DNA of 64,000 bases from Ancylobacter polymorphus. GTDB taxonomy: Bacteria > Pseudomonadota > Alphaproteobacteria > Rhizobiales > Xanthobacteraceae. Positions 1 to 10,500 of the stretch are shown piece by piece. The notes beneath the pieces were generated by a model that saw only the letters and a list, made by a program, of their open reading frames with translations, did not search any database and was not told where the DNA came from. The translations under genes and the position numbers were made by a program. Every line of letters starts with the position of its first letter. Positions within the stretch are counted from its first letter, which is position 1. The stretch spans positions 62,001 to 126,000 of the forward strand of contig NZ_JAUSUI010000004.1 in NCBI RefSeq assembly GCF_030813495.1, in the 5' to 3' direction.

Positions 1-188
1 CCGCCGCCGCCGATTTCAAGCTCGCCCGTCAGTTCGTCGACTGCCTGGTCGATGTGCATATGGAGCTGGGCCAGAGCCGTCTTCTGCCTCGCCCGGACTA
101 TGTGACGAGTTGCGGCACGGTGGTGGACCGCGACGGTGTGTTCAGCGTGCTTTCCACGGCGCGAACCCCGGTCTTCGCCGGCGCGTGA
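1..188 (+). CDS. C-terminal fragment of an unrecognised protein, cut by the window edge
   Basis: An open frame runs from the first bases (frame beginning at base 3) to a TGA at 186-188 and encodes about 61 residues. The end reads as ordinary protein (…DYVTSCGTVVDRDGVFSVL…), with two cysteines. The start lies outside the window, so neither domain nor function can be named. About 270 bp separate it from the next gene, so it probably belongs to a different transcription unit from the cluster that follows. The other two frames here give arginine-rich or stop-interrupted products, which is why this frame was chosen. Confidence 0.5.
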   Translation, partial: AAADFKLARQFVDCLVDVHMELGQSRLLPRPDYVTSCGTVVDRDGVFSVLSTARTPVFAGA

Positions 189-387
189 GAGGCGGCGACA
201 TGCCGGGCTGGCCCTGAGGCCGCCCGCTTCGATGAGGCTTCGTTTCTCGTAAGGGTTGTATTTCTCTGGTGGCGCTTTGGTCCGTTCCTAGCGCGGCGAC
301 CGGAGTGAGATGCAAGATGAGCGTTGAAGTTCAATGGCTTACGGTGACGCGCGCGCCGTCAGCGGGGCGGCGTCCGGCCAAAAATCT

Positions 388-427
388 TTGATTGCATTTA
401 TTGACGATACAACTATGAGGCGTCAAT
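388..427 (+). promoter_or_regulatory. Candidate promoter with a 7-bp inverted repeat ahead of the large unknown operon
   Basis: The 189-461 gap is visibly richer in A+T than its surroundings. TTGATT (388-393) and AACTAT (411-416), 17 bp apart, resemble -35 and -10 elements. An inverted repeat, ATTGACG (400-406) and CGTCAAT (421-427), separated by 14 bp, straddles the -10 position and ends about 35 bp before the ATG at 462. An operator overlapping the promoter is my inference. I see no gene in 189-461. Confidence 0.35.
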
Positions 428-461
428 CTACCCTTCGCGGCTGGAGCGCGGAGGGCGGTGG

Positions 462-845
462 ATGGCGCGGCAGAATGTGAGCCCTGCGAACACGAACGGT
501 CTGCTGGCCGTCCCCGCGCCAGCCGCTCCCGCGCAACCCGCCACGGCCCCTCTCATTCACCGGGATTGTCATGGCTTCGACGACACGCACCTTCCGCCAC
601 CGAACGACAAGTACAGGTACGTGCCCGTATTGCTGCCGCCGTTTGGGCACCTGGCCCCGGTGCCGGGTCTGAAGAACCTCCCCGAAAACGCCCTCAAGAT
701 CCTGGAACTGCAGGGGCAGGGACTGAAGATCCAGGTCGTCCAATGGCAGGCCCGCGCATCGCAGCAGGTGCGCCGGAGCGCCGCCTTCCCCGTCGAACTC
801 TCCGACATCACCAGGTTCTTCGATCAGGTCCAACTCGGCATCTGA
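462..845 (+). CDS. Small hypothetical protein, first gene of the large unknown operon
   Basis: The product is 127 aa. The ATG follows a GGAGGG-type ribosome-binding site at 450-455. The first ~30 residues are Ala/Pro-rich. The middle is proline-rich and aromatic (residues ~45-70, …KYRYVPVLLPPFGHLAPVPG). The C-terminal half is mixed and probably folded (…LKIQVVQWQARASQQVRR…). There is no signal peptide, membrane segment or family I recognise. It ends 42 bp before the DUF6603-like gene and shares its direction, so it is probably the promoter-proximal gene of the operon. A long antisense frame covers the same bases, but its translation is arginine-rich and looks like a shadow. Confidence 0.5.
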   Translation: MARQNVSPANTNGLLAVPAPAAPAQPATAPLIHRDCHGFDDTHLPPPNDKYRYVPVLLPPFGHLAPVPGLKNLPENALKILELQGQGLKIQVVQWQARASQQVRRSAAFPVELSDITRFFDQVQLGI

Positions 846-887
846 GCGGCTTTTCGCAATGTGACGTGTTCAGCAAAGGGCGAGGCC

Positions 888-3800
888 ATGGCCGGCGGCA
901 ATGAGGGGGTGAAGGCGGACAACGTCATTCCCCTGTCGAAGATCGACCCGGACCGGTTCGAGGCGCTGGGGTTGACGGATCATGGCTGCGCGCAGCTCGA
1001 TCTCTGGCTGGCCGCGCTGGGCGAGAGCGGTGGCGCCGTCTCCGCGCTGCAATTCGAGCTGCCGGTCTATGCCGAGGGCGGGTCGCGCACCACCGCCACG
1101 CGCGTGGTCGTCGCCTCCCGCGAAACGCGCGAGGTGTGGCGTCCGGGCGATGCCTATGCCGCGCTGAAGCCGGCACAGCTTGCCATCGACAAGGCGCTGG
1201 GGCTGCGGGCGGCGCGGCTGTCCTATTGCTCCTTTGATTTCGCCGTGCCCGCCGCCGGCACGGCCAGCGCCGACGACATCGCGCTCATCACCTCCACGGC
1301 GCGGGCCCTGCTGCCGGACTGGCCTCACCAGCTGGCGCCGTTGCGCGCCGGCATGAATTTCACCGGCGAAGCGACCCTGCTGCCCGAGGTCGACGCGGCG
1401 CTGCGCGAGCGCTTCGGGCTCGACGGCAGCGTGCGTGTCGCCGGCAGCGTCGGCAGGTTGCCGCAGGCGGGGCAGCAAGCGCAGGGCTACCGGATCGAGG
1501 CGAGCACCGCCCTCAATGTGCCACCGCTGGAACTGCTGGGCGGGCGCCTGTCGGTCGCCCTCCAGCGCGCCCGCGTGGCGGCGGAAGGGGCGGGGTCCGG
1601 GGCTGGCGGCGACGCGCCCTTCTCCTTGAGGCTGTTCGGCGCCCTTTCGCTCGACCAGCAGCGGCTGGCCGCGTCGATCGAGCTCAATCTGGCGAGCCGC
1701 GAGCTCAACCTCATCGCCGACGCACCGGAGCTGCTCAAGGCCGGGGCGCTGGTCCGCAGCCTGGCGCCGGAACTCGACGCGGCGCTGTCCGACGCGCTGG
1801 GCACGGTGGACAAGGTGGTGCCGTGGCTGCGGCGGCTGGATATGACCGCGCCGCTCGACGGCTTCGACGGTGCCAAGCTGGAGCTGTGGCTCACCTATGC
1901 CGAGCCCTTTGTCCTGTTCGACCTGATCCGCGTCACCCCCAGCCTGTTCGCCGCCGGCACCTATGGCGGCGGCGCCTTCGCCTTCGAGGCGGAGATCACC
2001 GGCATCGGCACGATCGGCAGCGGCGCGCAGGCGATGCGCTTCGAGACCAGCCTTTCCCTTCCGGAGGGTATTTTCCGCGCTGCGCTGGCGGAAGGCAGTC
2101 CGCTCGTTCTGCCGGCGGAGATCGACGCCAAGCTCGACAAGGTGGCGGGCCGGGAGAACCTGCACCTCATCGATCTCGCCCTCAGCGCCCATACGCGCGA
2201 TGGAGCCTATTTCTTCTCCATCATCACACTGGGCTTTCTGGATATTCCGATCGGCGGCGGCCTCCTGTCGATCGGCGATGTCCGTTTCGAGGTCGGCAAA
2301 CGGCGGGGCGAGGGCTACAGGGCGCAGCTGGAAGCGACGCTGGTCATTGGCGATGTCGAGGCGGGGGTTGCCATCGACATCGATAAGGACGTGAAGGGCA
2401 CGGTGACGGTGCCGGTCCTGCCCATCGGTGCCATCGCCGCCGATCTGCTGCAAATCGAGGCGCCCGGCGAGCTGGCAGCGGTCGAGATCAGTGCGTTCGA
2501 GCTTAACCTCACGCTCAGCAAGAGCACCAGTTTCGACTTCAAGGCCGAGTCGGAAGAATTCACCATTGGTGGCCTCGCGCTGAAGCTCACCCGGCTCGAT
2601 GTCCGCTATGCCGGCACCCTGACGCTGAACGGGGAAGGGCGGGTACGCTTCGACGCCAGCGATGTGAAGCTCGCGCTCGCTTACCTCGATGGAAGCTGGA
2701 ACTTCACTTTCGGCGGTGACACGCGCTTCGATCTTGGCCGGGCGCTGGCGCCGCTGGCGCGGGATATCGGCTTCGAGCCGCCCTTCGCGGAGGGGAGCGT
2801 CACTGTCACCCGCGTGGCTGGCGCCCTCCGCCTCGGCGCGGAGGGGCCGCGCTTCGCCGTCAATTTCGAGTTCAAGATCAATGGCGGCGATTTCCGCCTC
2901 ACCCTGGTGGCGGGGCGCGCGGCGGGCGGCAAGGCGGGCTGGGAGTACAGCCTGAAACTGGGCCCGGCGCAGATCGACTTCCGCTGCCTGCCGGTCGTCG
3001 GCGGGGCGATCGGTGCGGCGGCAGACGCCTTCGCCAAGAGTGGCGGCAGGAAGGCGGTCGGCGTCGACGCCTTGCGGGTGGGCGTGCTCTCCACCCTGGA
3101 GAAGAAAGCGCTCACCGACATGTTCGAGGGCCTGTCGCAGACGGATTTCCCGCCGCCGGAGGCGCCGACCGGCAAGCTGATGCTGACCGGCACGCTGCAG
3201 CTGCTCGACTACGAAAAGTCGATCCTCTACCCCCAGCCCAAGGACAGGACGCCGGCGAAGGACGCGAAGGACAGCAAGGGCGCGAAGGGCGGCGCGAAGG
3301 CGGAAGTGGAGATCCTGCCGCCTATTCCGGCCAAGGTCGACGCCGCGACGAAAGCCGGGGGCTCCCCCGCCGCCCCGCCGGACGACAAGCCCGCCGACGA
3401 CATGCACTGGCTGCCGGTACAGCGCGATTGCGGGCCGCTCCACCTCGCCAAGCTCGGCCTCGGGCTGCGGCCGGCAGGCGGCAGCTACGAGGTCTCCACC
3501 GCCCTGGCGGGAAAGATCGGCCTCGCCGGTGTGCAGCTGGAGTTGATGGATGCCGGCATCAGTCTCCGCCTCAACGAGCTTTCCGCGCCGCGCGGCCGCT
3601 TGAAGGGCATGAGCCTCAGCTTCAGGCGGGGGGCGGTGTCGGTCGAGGGCGGCTTCCTGCAAATGTCGGAGACGGTCTATGGCGGCCAGCTCAGCGTGCA
3701 ACTGCCCAAGGTCTCCATCGGGGTGGTCGGCGTCTACGGCGCCTACAAGCTTCCGGACAGTGCTGGCTCATCCACCTCGCTGTTCATCTATGGCACGGCG

Positions 3801-5543
3801 AGCCTCGCCGCCGGCATCAAGCTCGGCGCGATCACGCTCACCGGGCTGGCGCTCGGCTTCGGTCTCAACCGCCGGGTGATCATACCCGCCATTGGCGAGG
3901 TGGCGGCGTTCCCGCTGGTGGCGCTGGCGATGCAGGAAAATGCCGGCGGCGCCAAGCCGTCGGCCTTGGAGATGCTCAACACGTTGGAGCGGCACCTGCC
4001 CTTCACCGAGGGACAGATTTTCGCCGCGCTGGGGCTGCGCTTCACCATCGCCGAGACCATCGAGGCCTTCGCGCTGGCCATCGGCCAGTTCGGCCGGGAT
4101 GTGGAATTCTCGCTGCTGGGCCTTGCCCGCTTCGAGAAATCGGTGGGCGACCAGAAGTTCTGCCGGGTCGAACTGGCGATCAAGATGACCCTGCGCCCGG
4201 AAGAGGGCGTCTTTCTGCTTCAGGCCGAGCTCACCGCCAATTCCTGGGTGCTCGACCCTTCCTGCCGGCTCACCGGCGGCTTCGCCCTGGGGGTATGGTT
4301 CGGCGGCGCGCGCAAGGGCGACTTCGTGCTCACCCTTGGCGGCTATCACCGCGATTTCACGCCACCGGCCCATTATCCCGTCGTGCCCCGCCTCGGCCTC
4401 AACTGGGCGGTGACCAACGAACTCACCCTCAAGGGCGAACTCTATTGCGCGCTCACCCCTTCGCACCTCATGGCCGGCGGGCGCTTCGAGGCGTCGTTCA
4501 TCCATAGCCGCATCAAGGCCTGGTTCATCGCCGCCGTGGATTTCCTTATCCGCTGGGCGCCGCTGCAATACAGCCTGGAGGCCGGCATTTCGATCCGCGT
4601 CGAGGCCGATCTGTGGCTGTTCTCGATCAATCTCAGCCTCGATGTCCATCTCAGCCTGTGGGGGCCGCCCTTCGGCGGAAAGGTGAGGGTGCGCCTGTCG
4701 GTGCTGTCCTTCGAGATCGCCTTCGGCGGCGGCCGCGCCACGGCGGAGATCCGTGGCTGGGCGCAGTTCGGCGCGCTGTTCCTCGACAAGGCCAGCCCGC
4801 ATTGGGACGCCCTCCCCACGCCCGGCCGGTCGGTGGAGGCACCTGCCATTTGCGGCGTCGCTCTGGCCGGCGGGCGGCTGTCGCAGCCCGATGACCGGCC
4901 GCCGGGCGGCCCGTGGATGGTGCGCGGGGATGAACTTGTCCTCTCCGTCACCTCGGTGCTGCCGGCGACCGCCATCGTGGTCGGCACGGTCAAAGGCGCG
5001 GTGCCGCCGAAGGAGCAAAGCGGCCGCAATCTCGCATTGGCCGTGCCGCTGGCGCTGGCGACCGTCGCGGGACGGCATGGCGCCGAGAGCGCGACCTTCG
5101 GCATCGTGCCGCTGGCGGTGACGCGGGCCGAGAGCGCATTGACCATCGCCATCGTCCGCGATCTTGCCGGCGACGGCACGGCGGGGGTGGACCTCGCCGG
5201 CTGGCAGGCCGAGCCGGAGCGCCAGGGCATGCCGGCCGCGCTGTGGGACCGGCAACCGCCCGGCGACGCGCCGGCCGCCCGCATGACCGGCGCCTATCTC
5301 ACCGGGCTTGCCCGCTTCGCCCCCCCCGAGGGGCGACGCCAGGGCGAGGGCACCCGGGTTGAGATCGCCCGCTATCGCGAGAGCGACCGCATCTTCCGCG
5401 AAGCCGCAGCCTCCGAGCCCGCTATCCGTGCAGCCGCCGGTGGGGGAGAGGCGAATGTCCCCGTCCGCGATCCGGCGCCGGAAAGGGGCCCGCGCCATTT
5501 CCGCGCCCCGCCGATGCACCGCAGCTGGCAGCAAGGAGCCTGA
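888..5543 (+). CDS. Giant beta-rich protein, DUF6603-like
   Basis: The product is 1551 aa from the ATG at 888, which has GGGCGAGG just upstream; a GTG at 861 in the same frame is the alternative start. No signal peptide or clear membrane helix is visible. Residues ~100-780 alternate hydrophobic and charged short segments, as in long beta-sheet proteins. A Lys/Ala/Pro-rich linker at ~783-838 divides the protein. Residues ~930-1290 resemble the DUF6603 family of large proteins of unknown function: FGLNRR, the GGYHRDF…HYPVVPRLGLNW stretch, MAGGRFEASF and LSLWGPPFGGKV. The last ~260 residues are Gly/Ala-rich and of unknown nature. Its TGA lies 2 bp before the next ATG, so translation is probably coupled. 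The family assignment is from memory. The biochemical role is unknown; a structural or surface role is a guess. Confidence 0.7.
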   Translation: MAGGNEGVKADNVIPLSKIDPDRFEALGLTDHGCAQLDLWLAALGESGGAVSALQFELPVYAEGGSRTTATRVVVASRETREVWRPGDAYAALKPAQLAIDKALGLRAARLSYCSFDFAVPAAGTASADDIALITSTARALLPDWPHQLAPLRAGMNFTGEATLLPEVDAALRERFGLDGSVRVAGSVGRLPQAGQQAQGYRIEASTALNVPPLELLGGRLSVALQRARVAAEGAGSGAGGDAPFSLRLFGALSLDQQRLAASIELNLASRELNLIADAPELLKAGALVRSLAPELDAALSDALGTVDKVVPWLRRLDMTAPLDGFDGAKLELWLTYAEPFVLFDLIRVTPSLFAAGTYGGGAFAFEAEITGIGTIGSGAQAMRFETSLSLPEGIFRAALAEGSPLVLPAEIDAKLDKVAGRENLHLIDLALSAHTRDGAYFFSIITLGFLDIPIGGGLLSIGDVRFEVGKRRGEGYRAQLEATLVIGDVEAGVAIDIDKDVKGTVTVPVLPIGAIAADLLQIEAPGELAAVEISAFELNLTLSKSTSFDFKAESEEFTIGGLALKLTRLDVRYAGTLTLNGEGRVRFDASDVKLALAYLDGSWNFTFGGDTRFDLGRALAPLARDIGFEPPFAEGSVTVTRVAGALRLGAEGPRFAVNFEFKINGGDFRLTLVAGRAAGGKAGWEYSLKLGPAQIDFRCLPVVGGAIGAAADAFAKSGGRKAVGVDALRVGVLSTLEKKALTDMFEGLSQTDFPPPEAPTGKLMLTGTLQLLDYEKSILYPQPKDRTPAKDAKDSKGAKGGAKAEVEILPPIPAKVDAATKAGGSPAAPPDDKPADDMHWLPVQRDCGPLHLAKLGLGLRPAGGSYEVSTALAGKIGLAGVQLELMDAGISLRLNELSAPRGRLKGMSLSFRRGAVSVEGGFLQMSETVYGGQLSVQLPKVSIGVVGVYGAYKLPDSAGSSTSLFIYGTASLAAGIKLGAITLTGLALGFGLNRRVIIPAIGEVAAFPLVALAMQENAGGAKPSALEMLNTLERHLPFTEGQIFAALGLRFTIAETIEAFALAIGQFGRDVEFSLLGLARFEKSVGDQKFCRVELAIKMTLRPEEGVFLLQAELTANSWVLDPSCRLTGGFALGVWFGGARKGDFVLTLGGYHRDFTPPAHYPVVPRLGLNWAVTNELTLKGELYCALTPSHLMAGGRFEASFIHSRIKAWFIAAVDFLIRWAPLQYSLEAGISIRVEADLWLFSINLSLDVHLSLWGPPFGGKVRVRLSVLSFEIAFGGGRATAEIRGWAQFGALFLDKASPHWDALPTPGRSVEAPAICGVALAGGRLSQPDDRPPGGPWMVRGDELVLSVTSVLPATAIVVGTVKGAVPPKEQSGRNLALAVPLALATVAGRHGAESATFGIVPLAVTRAESALTIAIVRDLAGDGTAGVDLAGWQAEPERQGMPAALWDRQPPGDAPAARMTGAYLTGLARFAPPEGRRQGEGTRVEIARYRESDRIFREAAASEPAIRAAAGGGEANVPVRDPAPERGPRHFRAPPMHRSWQQGA

Positions 5544-5545
5544 CC

Positions 5546-7549
5546 ATGCCACATCCCGGCTCCCCCTCGGAAGCGCTCAGCCTCGGCCTTTACGACGCCT
5601 ATCTGCCGGCGCTCACCGCCGGCAGCCACCGTGTGCTGGTCCAGCAGTCCATTGTCTATGAGGAGACAGGCGGTGCGCAGAAGGCGCATCACTACTACCG
5701 CGACGAGGCGTTCGTGGTGCGCGGCCCGCGCTTCTTCCTTGATGAGAACGACATTCATGCCCGCTACCCCGCGGTGGGCGCGATGGGAGATTTCGGCCGG
5801 CACGTCGCCAATATCGTGCTGCGCAAGCGCGCCTTGCCGTGGGAACGTGAACTGACCCTGGCGGGGGCACCCCGGGCGCCATGGATGGCGCTGCTGCTGC
5901 TCACCGAGGCGGAGTTCCAGGCGCAGGGCGGGGACGCGGCGGTGCAGACCATCGCGCCGGATGCGCTCTTCGTCCCCGGCCGGCGCACCTCGGATGGAAA
6001 GGTGCTGTTTCCCCGGCTGGCCGCCGAGCCGAGCCCCGACGCCGGCCAGCAACGTGTCAGCGTCCTCGATCTGGAGCGCGGGCTTGCGAGCGCCCTGTGT
6101 CCCTCGCCGGCCGATCTGCCGCTGCTCGCCCATGTGCGCCAGGTCGCGATGGACGACAAGCCGCGCGCGGCCATGCACGGGGCGGGGGAGTTCCCCGTGG
6201 TCTGTGCCCGCCGGGTGCCGGCGCCGGGCGCCAACCTCGCCCTGCTCGTGTCGCTCGAAGGCTGGGAGGAACTGATCGAGGGGCGGCTGCCGGCAGGGCC
6301 GGAGCGGCTGCGTCTCGTCGTTCTCGCGCGCTGGCGCTTCATCCACGATCCCGGCTTCGCCCACAGCTTTCCCGGCCTTGCGGGCCGTCTGGACATCGAC
6401 CTGCTGCGGACAAAGACGCCGCCCGGCACGCCGCCGGCGGTCGCCGTGCCGCACGCGGCCGGCTACACGCAGATGTCGTACCGGCGGGACGCGGGCGACG
6501 CTCTCCCTTCCTGGTATCGCGGCCCGTTCGCGCCCGCGCCCGTGGCGCTGCTCCCGGTCGATTGTTTCGACCATGCCGATGCCGCGCTGATCCTCTCGCC
6601 CGAAGATGGCGCGCTGACCACGTCCTATGCCGCCGCCTGGCAGCTCGGCCGGCTGATGGCGCTCGCCTCGCCGAGCTTCCTCGCCGCCACGCGGGCCTTC
6701 ATCACCGACAATGCCGGCCCGCGCGAAGTGGCTTTCCGGCTCGACACCTTCATGCGCCTGCATCTCGGGGCGATCCGGCGCGAATGGGCGGCACCGGGTG
6801 CGGCGGTGTCGACACCGGCCGACGAGGCGAAGGCCGCGCCACCGGACAGTTTCCACGCCGTGCTGAAGATGGTCGTTTGGCTGCGGGGCCTGCTGCGGCT
6901 CGAAGGCGTGCCCTTCCCCTATCTGGTGGGAGGGGAGGCGCTGCTGCCGGTGGCCAGCCTGCGCTTTTTCCATGTCGACTCCAATTGGCTGCTGGCGCTC
7001 GCCAATGGTGCGCTCAGTCTCAGCGGCACCGCCACCGGGGCGGCGGCCCGCGACGGGCTGCCCCTGCGCCGCCTGATCGCGCGGCTGGTCGAGCGTTGCG
7101 AGGCCGGCCCCATGGCGGAACTCGATCCGAAAGGCGACGCGCTCGACCGGCCCCGCACCGGCTTCCTGCTGCGCTCGACGCTGGTGTCGGACTGGCCGGG
7201 ACTGGAGACGGTCGTCGACACCGCGGCGGAGCAGGGCGCGCGGCTGCTGCGGCTGGAGCGCCTGGCGCCGGACGTGCTGCTGGGGGTTGCCGAGGGTCAG
7301 CTGGTCCGCCTGACGCTGAAGGAGCCGCCGGAGGGACTGGCCTTCCGGCTGGCGAAGCACCCCGATGTGCCGGAGCCGGACGCGCGCGGCCTGTTCAGCC
7401 CGCTGGCGCGGCTTCAGGCGGAAAGCGCGCTTGGGGGCGCCCGGCGTCCGCCCGCCGCGCCCGTCGATCCACTCTCCGCCGCCGCTTTCGCCGCCGGCGC
7501 GCTCAGCAGTGGCAGCATTCAGAGCTTCGTTTGGGAGATTGCGCGGTGA
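5546..7549 (+). CDS. Large hypothetical protein (667 aa), operon member
   Basis: The ATG is preceded by AAGGAG (5535-5540) and begins 2 bp after the DUF6603-like stop. There is no signal peptide or membrane helix. The N-terminal ~150 residues form a mixed domain (GLYDAYLPALTAGSHRVLVQ; a YYRDEAFVVRGPRFFL stretch). The centre has MSYRRDAGDALPSWYRGPFA near residue ~310, then a helical block. The C-terminal third has a distinctive VASLRFFHVDSNWLLALANG segment near ~470. I recall similar RFF-x-VD-x-NW-x-x-AL-x-x-GA segments in unnamed large proteins from other bacterial clusters, but I know of no characterised member. Its stop overlaps the next start as GTGA, indicating translational coupling. Confidence 0.65.
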   Translation: MPHPGSPSEALSLGLYDAYLPALTAGSHRVLVQQSIVYEETGGAQKAHHYYRDEAFVVRGPRFFLDENDIHARYPAVGAMGDFGRHVANIVLRKRALPWERELTLAGAPRAPWMALLLLTEAEFQAQGGDAAVQTIAPDALFVPGRRTSDGKVLFPRLAAEPSPDAGQQRVSVLDLERGLASALCPSPADLPLLAHVRQVAMDDKPRAAMHGAGEFPVVCARRVPAPGANLALLVSLEGWEELIEGRLPAGPERLRLVVLARWRFIHDPGFAHSFPGLAGRLDIDLLRTKTPPGTPPAVAVPHAAGYTQMSYRRDAGDALPSWYRGPFAPAPVALLPVDCFDHADAALILSPEDGALTTSYAAAWQLGRLMALASPSFLAATRAFITDNAGPREVAFRLDTFMRLHLGAIRREWAAPGAAVSTPADEAKAAPPDSFHAVLKMVVWLRGLLRLEGVPFPYLVGGEALLPVASLRFFHVDSNWLLALANGALSLSGTATGAAARDGLPLRRLIARLVERCEAGPMAELDPKGDALDRPRTGFLLRSTLVSDWPGLETVVDTAAEQGARLLRLERLAPDVLLGVAEGQLVRLTLKEPPEGLAFRLAKHPDVPEPDARGLFSPLARLQAESALGGARRPPAAPVDPLSAAAFAAGALSSGSIQSFVWEIAR

Positions 7550-10500
7550 GCCCTGTCGAAACCGCCGCCGCTGCGGCCACTGCCATTTTGGTGCCGATCC
7601 AGCTCGAAGCGCTGGTGATCGAGGGCGCGGCAGCGCCCGAGGGCGACCTGCTGCTGGCGCGGCACACGGCCGAGCGCGGCGCCTCGCTGCGCTGGAAGGC
7701 CAACCGGGTCAATTACGTGTCGGGCCTGCGCACCCTTGTCGATCCCAAGCTCACGCCGTTTCTGGGCGCGGTGCCGGCGGCGGGGGACCGGCTGGCGCTG
7801 CGCGACAGCGAACGCCCCACCACGACCGATCGCGGCGTCTATCTGCGCTGGATCGTTCCCGCCGGCCTGCGCAAGTCGCTGGCGCAGAACAGCCTCAGCT
7901 TTCCCGCGCTGCCGGACCAATGGGTGATCCTGCGCCTGCTGCGCCGCGCCACCTCCCGCGCCGAGGTCGAGCTGAAGGCCTGGGTGATCGACGGCTCGGC
8001 CTATCCCGGCGATGCCGGCTCGGCCAGCCTGCCGGTAGCGACGCCGCGCAAGGGGGGCGCGGCCGGGCCCGAAGTCACGGCGCAGCCGGTCGGCGTCGCG
8101 CGCACGCTGGACGAATACGACCCCGCCCGGCAGGCGCAGATGGCCCACACCACGCTGACCGCGCTCGGCACGGCCTGGACCGGCTCGCCGACCTTCTCCA
8201 CCTCGTTGGCGGAGAACCGCAATGTCCTGTCCTGGCACGACGGGTTGGAGGATTTGCGCGATGCGCAAGACAAGCTGCCGCTCGCCTCTGTCAGCTATGC
8301 CGTCGTCGGCTGGTATCTCACCCCCGGCGCCGACCCTCTCGCGGCCCTGCCGCTGACGCTGAAGAGTGAGGCGGGCGCCCCGGCCGATCTCGATGCCGTG
8401 CTCAAGCATCTCGGCTGGGCGGCGCCGCTGGGTGCGCAGGGGCGGCTTGGGCCGTGCCTGTTCCACGGCGCGCTCGCCCATATCAATTTCTGGGACGCGG
8501 AGCGCTATCGCGGGCCGCTGCTCGGCTACCCCCAATCGCCCCCCGCCCATGGCGGCCTGATGCCGCCGGAGGCGCGGATGGAGGTCGGGCTCGGCACCTC
8601 GGCGCAGGCGGCGCTGGCCGCTCTGGTATCCGACCAGTTCTGGGACGACGAGGTCGAGGCGAAGGACCGTCCCAAATGGGCTGTGCTGGAAGGGCATCTG
8701 CTCGGCGCCGCCGATCCCGCCGGCCTCGATGCCGCCACCCGGCGCAAGCTCGACCATCCGCTGGGGTTCACATCGCTGGAAGCCGGCCAGCGCCATGTCC
8801 TCGTGCAGGAGAAGGAGGCGGCGGAGAAGGCCCCGGGCCCGACGCCGGCGCAGCGCGAGGAATTGGCGCGGCTCAATGAGCGCCAGTCGGCTCTCAACGG
8901 TGTGGTGCGGGGGCTGATCGCGCGGGGCAATGCGTTGCGCATCGCCTGGCGGGAGCGTGTCGTCGCCGTGCGCACCGGCACGCTGCGGCCGGATGCGACC
9001 CCCGACCCGCTGGCCGGGCTGAAGGCTGAGCTGGACGCGTTCGTCGAAGACGTGGGGAGGGCGAGCGCCACCTCCCTCGTGCTCCTGACCGCGTTCATTC
9101 AGTTCGGTGCCAATCTGCCGCCAGGCTGGCGGCTTGAGGCGGAGCCGGAGCCGTCCTTCTGGGTGGCGGCGGACCCGGTGGTGATGCTGGCGGGCGTGCC
9201 GGGCGCCAGCCGGCCGGCGCTGCCGGAACCGCTGCCCTGCCGCACGCTGGCGGGCGTGGTGGCCCGCGCGCCGGTCGCGCCGGAGCGCGCGGCGTTTCCC
9301 GAGGCCGCGCTTGCCGCGCTCGCGGAACGGCTTCACGCCAAGGGCCTGCCGCAGGCCGGCGCGCTCGCCGCGCTGCTGCGCGAGGCGGCGCTGATGGAAC
9401 AGGCGGTGGCCTCCGCCGCTTTTGCCGAAACCGCGCCTTTCGTCGGGCAGATCGAGTGGACACGCTGGAAGGACGCGCTGCAGGCACGCTTCCGTTCCGG
9501 GACGCCGGGACAGTCGCTGGTGCTCGCCGGCGGCGATGGGCGCGAGGTGCTGCCCGAGACGCTTGTCTCTGTCTGGGGCCAGCAGCCCTGGTCGCCGCTC
9601 TACATCGACTGGAGCGTCAATTGGCACACCAGCCCCGGCGGGTTGGACGACTGGCGTTTCGCCACCGGCCAGCACCCGCTCCACTATGATTACCGCCAGC
9701 CCGTCGGGGTGCCGGCGACCGGGCGCGCGAACCCGACCGGGGTGAAGGGGCGCAGCCTGATGGCGCCGATGGACGGGCGCTTCATGGCGGACGCGCTCAC
9801 TGCCGCCATTGCGGAGTCGCGGTTGAACAATGGCGATTTCGCCGCGCTCACCCGCACGCCGCTCGTCGGGCAGGAACTCTCCGGGCTGGGGGCGAGCGTG
9901 CGGCGGCTCAACGCCCAGGCGCTGATGCCCCGGCCCGATGCCGCATTGCCCTGGCTTAGTACGGCGACCGACCAATTGCTCGCGCAGGGAACGGACGCAC
10001 TGGCGCGGCTCGCCGCCGGGCTGCGCATCGCCATGCCGGCGCCTCTTCCTCCGCTGCCCTCGGCCCCCGAGGTGCCGGCGCTGGAGGCCGGCTGGTTCCG
10101 CCTCGAACATCTCTGGGTGATCGACGATTTCGGCCAATGGGCGGAGCCGATCGCCCGGCCGGAGACGCGTGTACAGCCGCATCCGCGCTCGCGCCTGCGG
10201 CTCGGCCCGGCGGTGGACGACACGCAATGCGGGCCGTTTGCCCGTCCGCCCCGGCTGACCGAGGGCGCCCGGCTGGACATCGCCTTCTCCGGCGGCGCGG
10301 ACCCGATCCGGGGCTGGATCTACCTCAACCGCCTCGATCAGGCGCTGGTGGTCTGCGCGGGCGATGGCAAGCTGCTGGGCGAACTGGCGCTGGAGGGCGC
10401 CGTGGGGGGTGGCGCGGCTGTCTGGCGCAGTCTCGCCGAGGCCGGGCCGGTAGGGCTCGCCGCGATCGGCGATCCGGTCCTGGCCCACTTCGCGACATGG

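Noticed and set aside
870..3701. Very long antisense open frame (about 940 codons) opposite the DUF6603-like gene
   Set aside because: High-GC DNA leaves the antisense frame open; its translation is Arg/Ala/Gly/Gln-rich without fold or family features, while the plus strand reads as a coherent protein.
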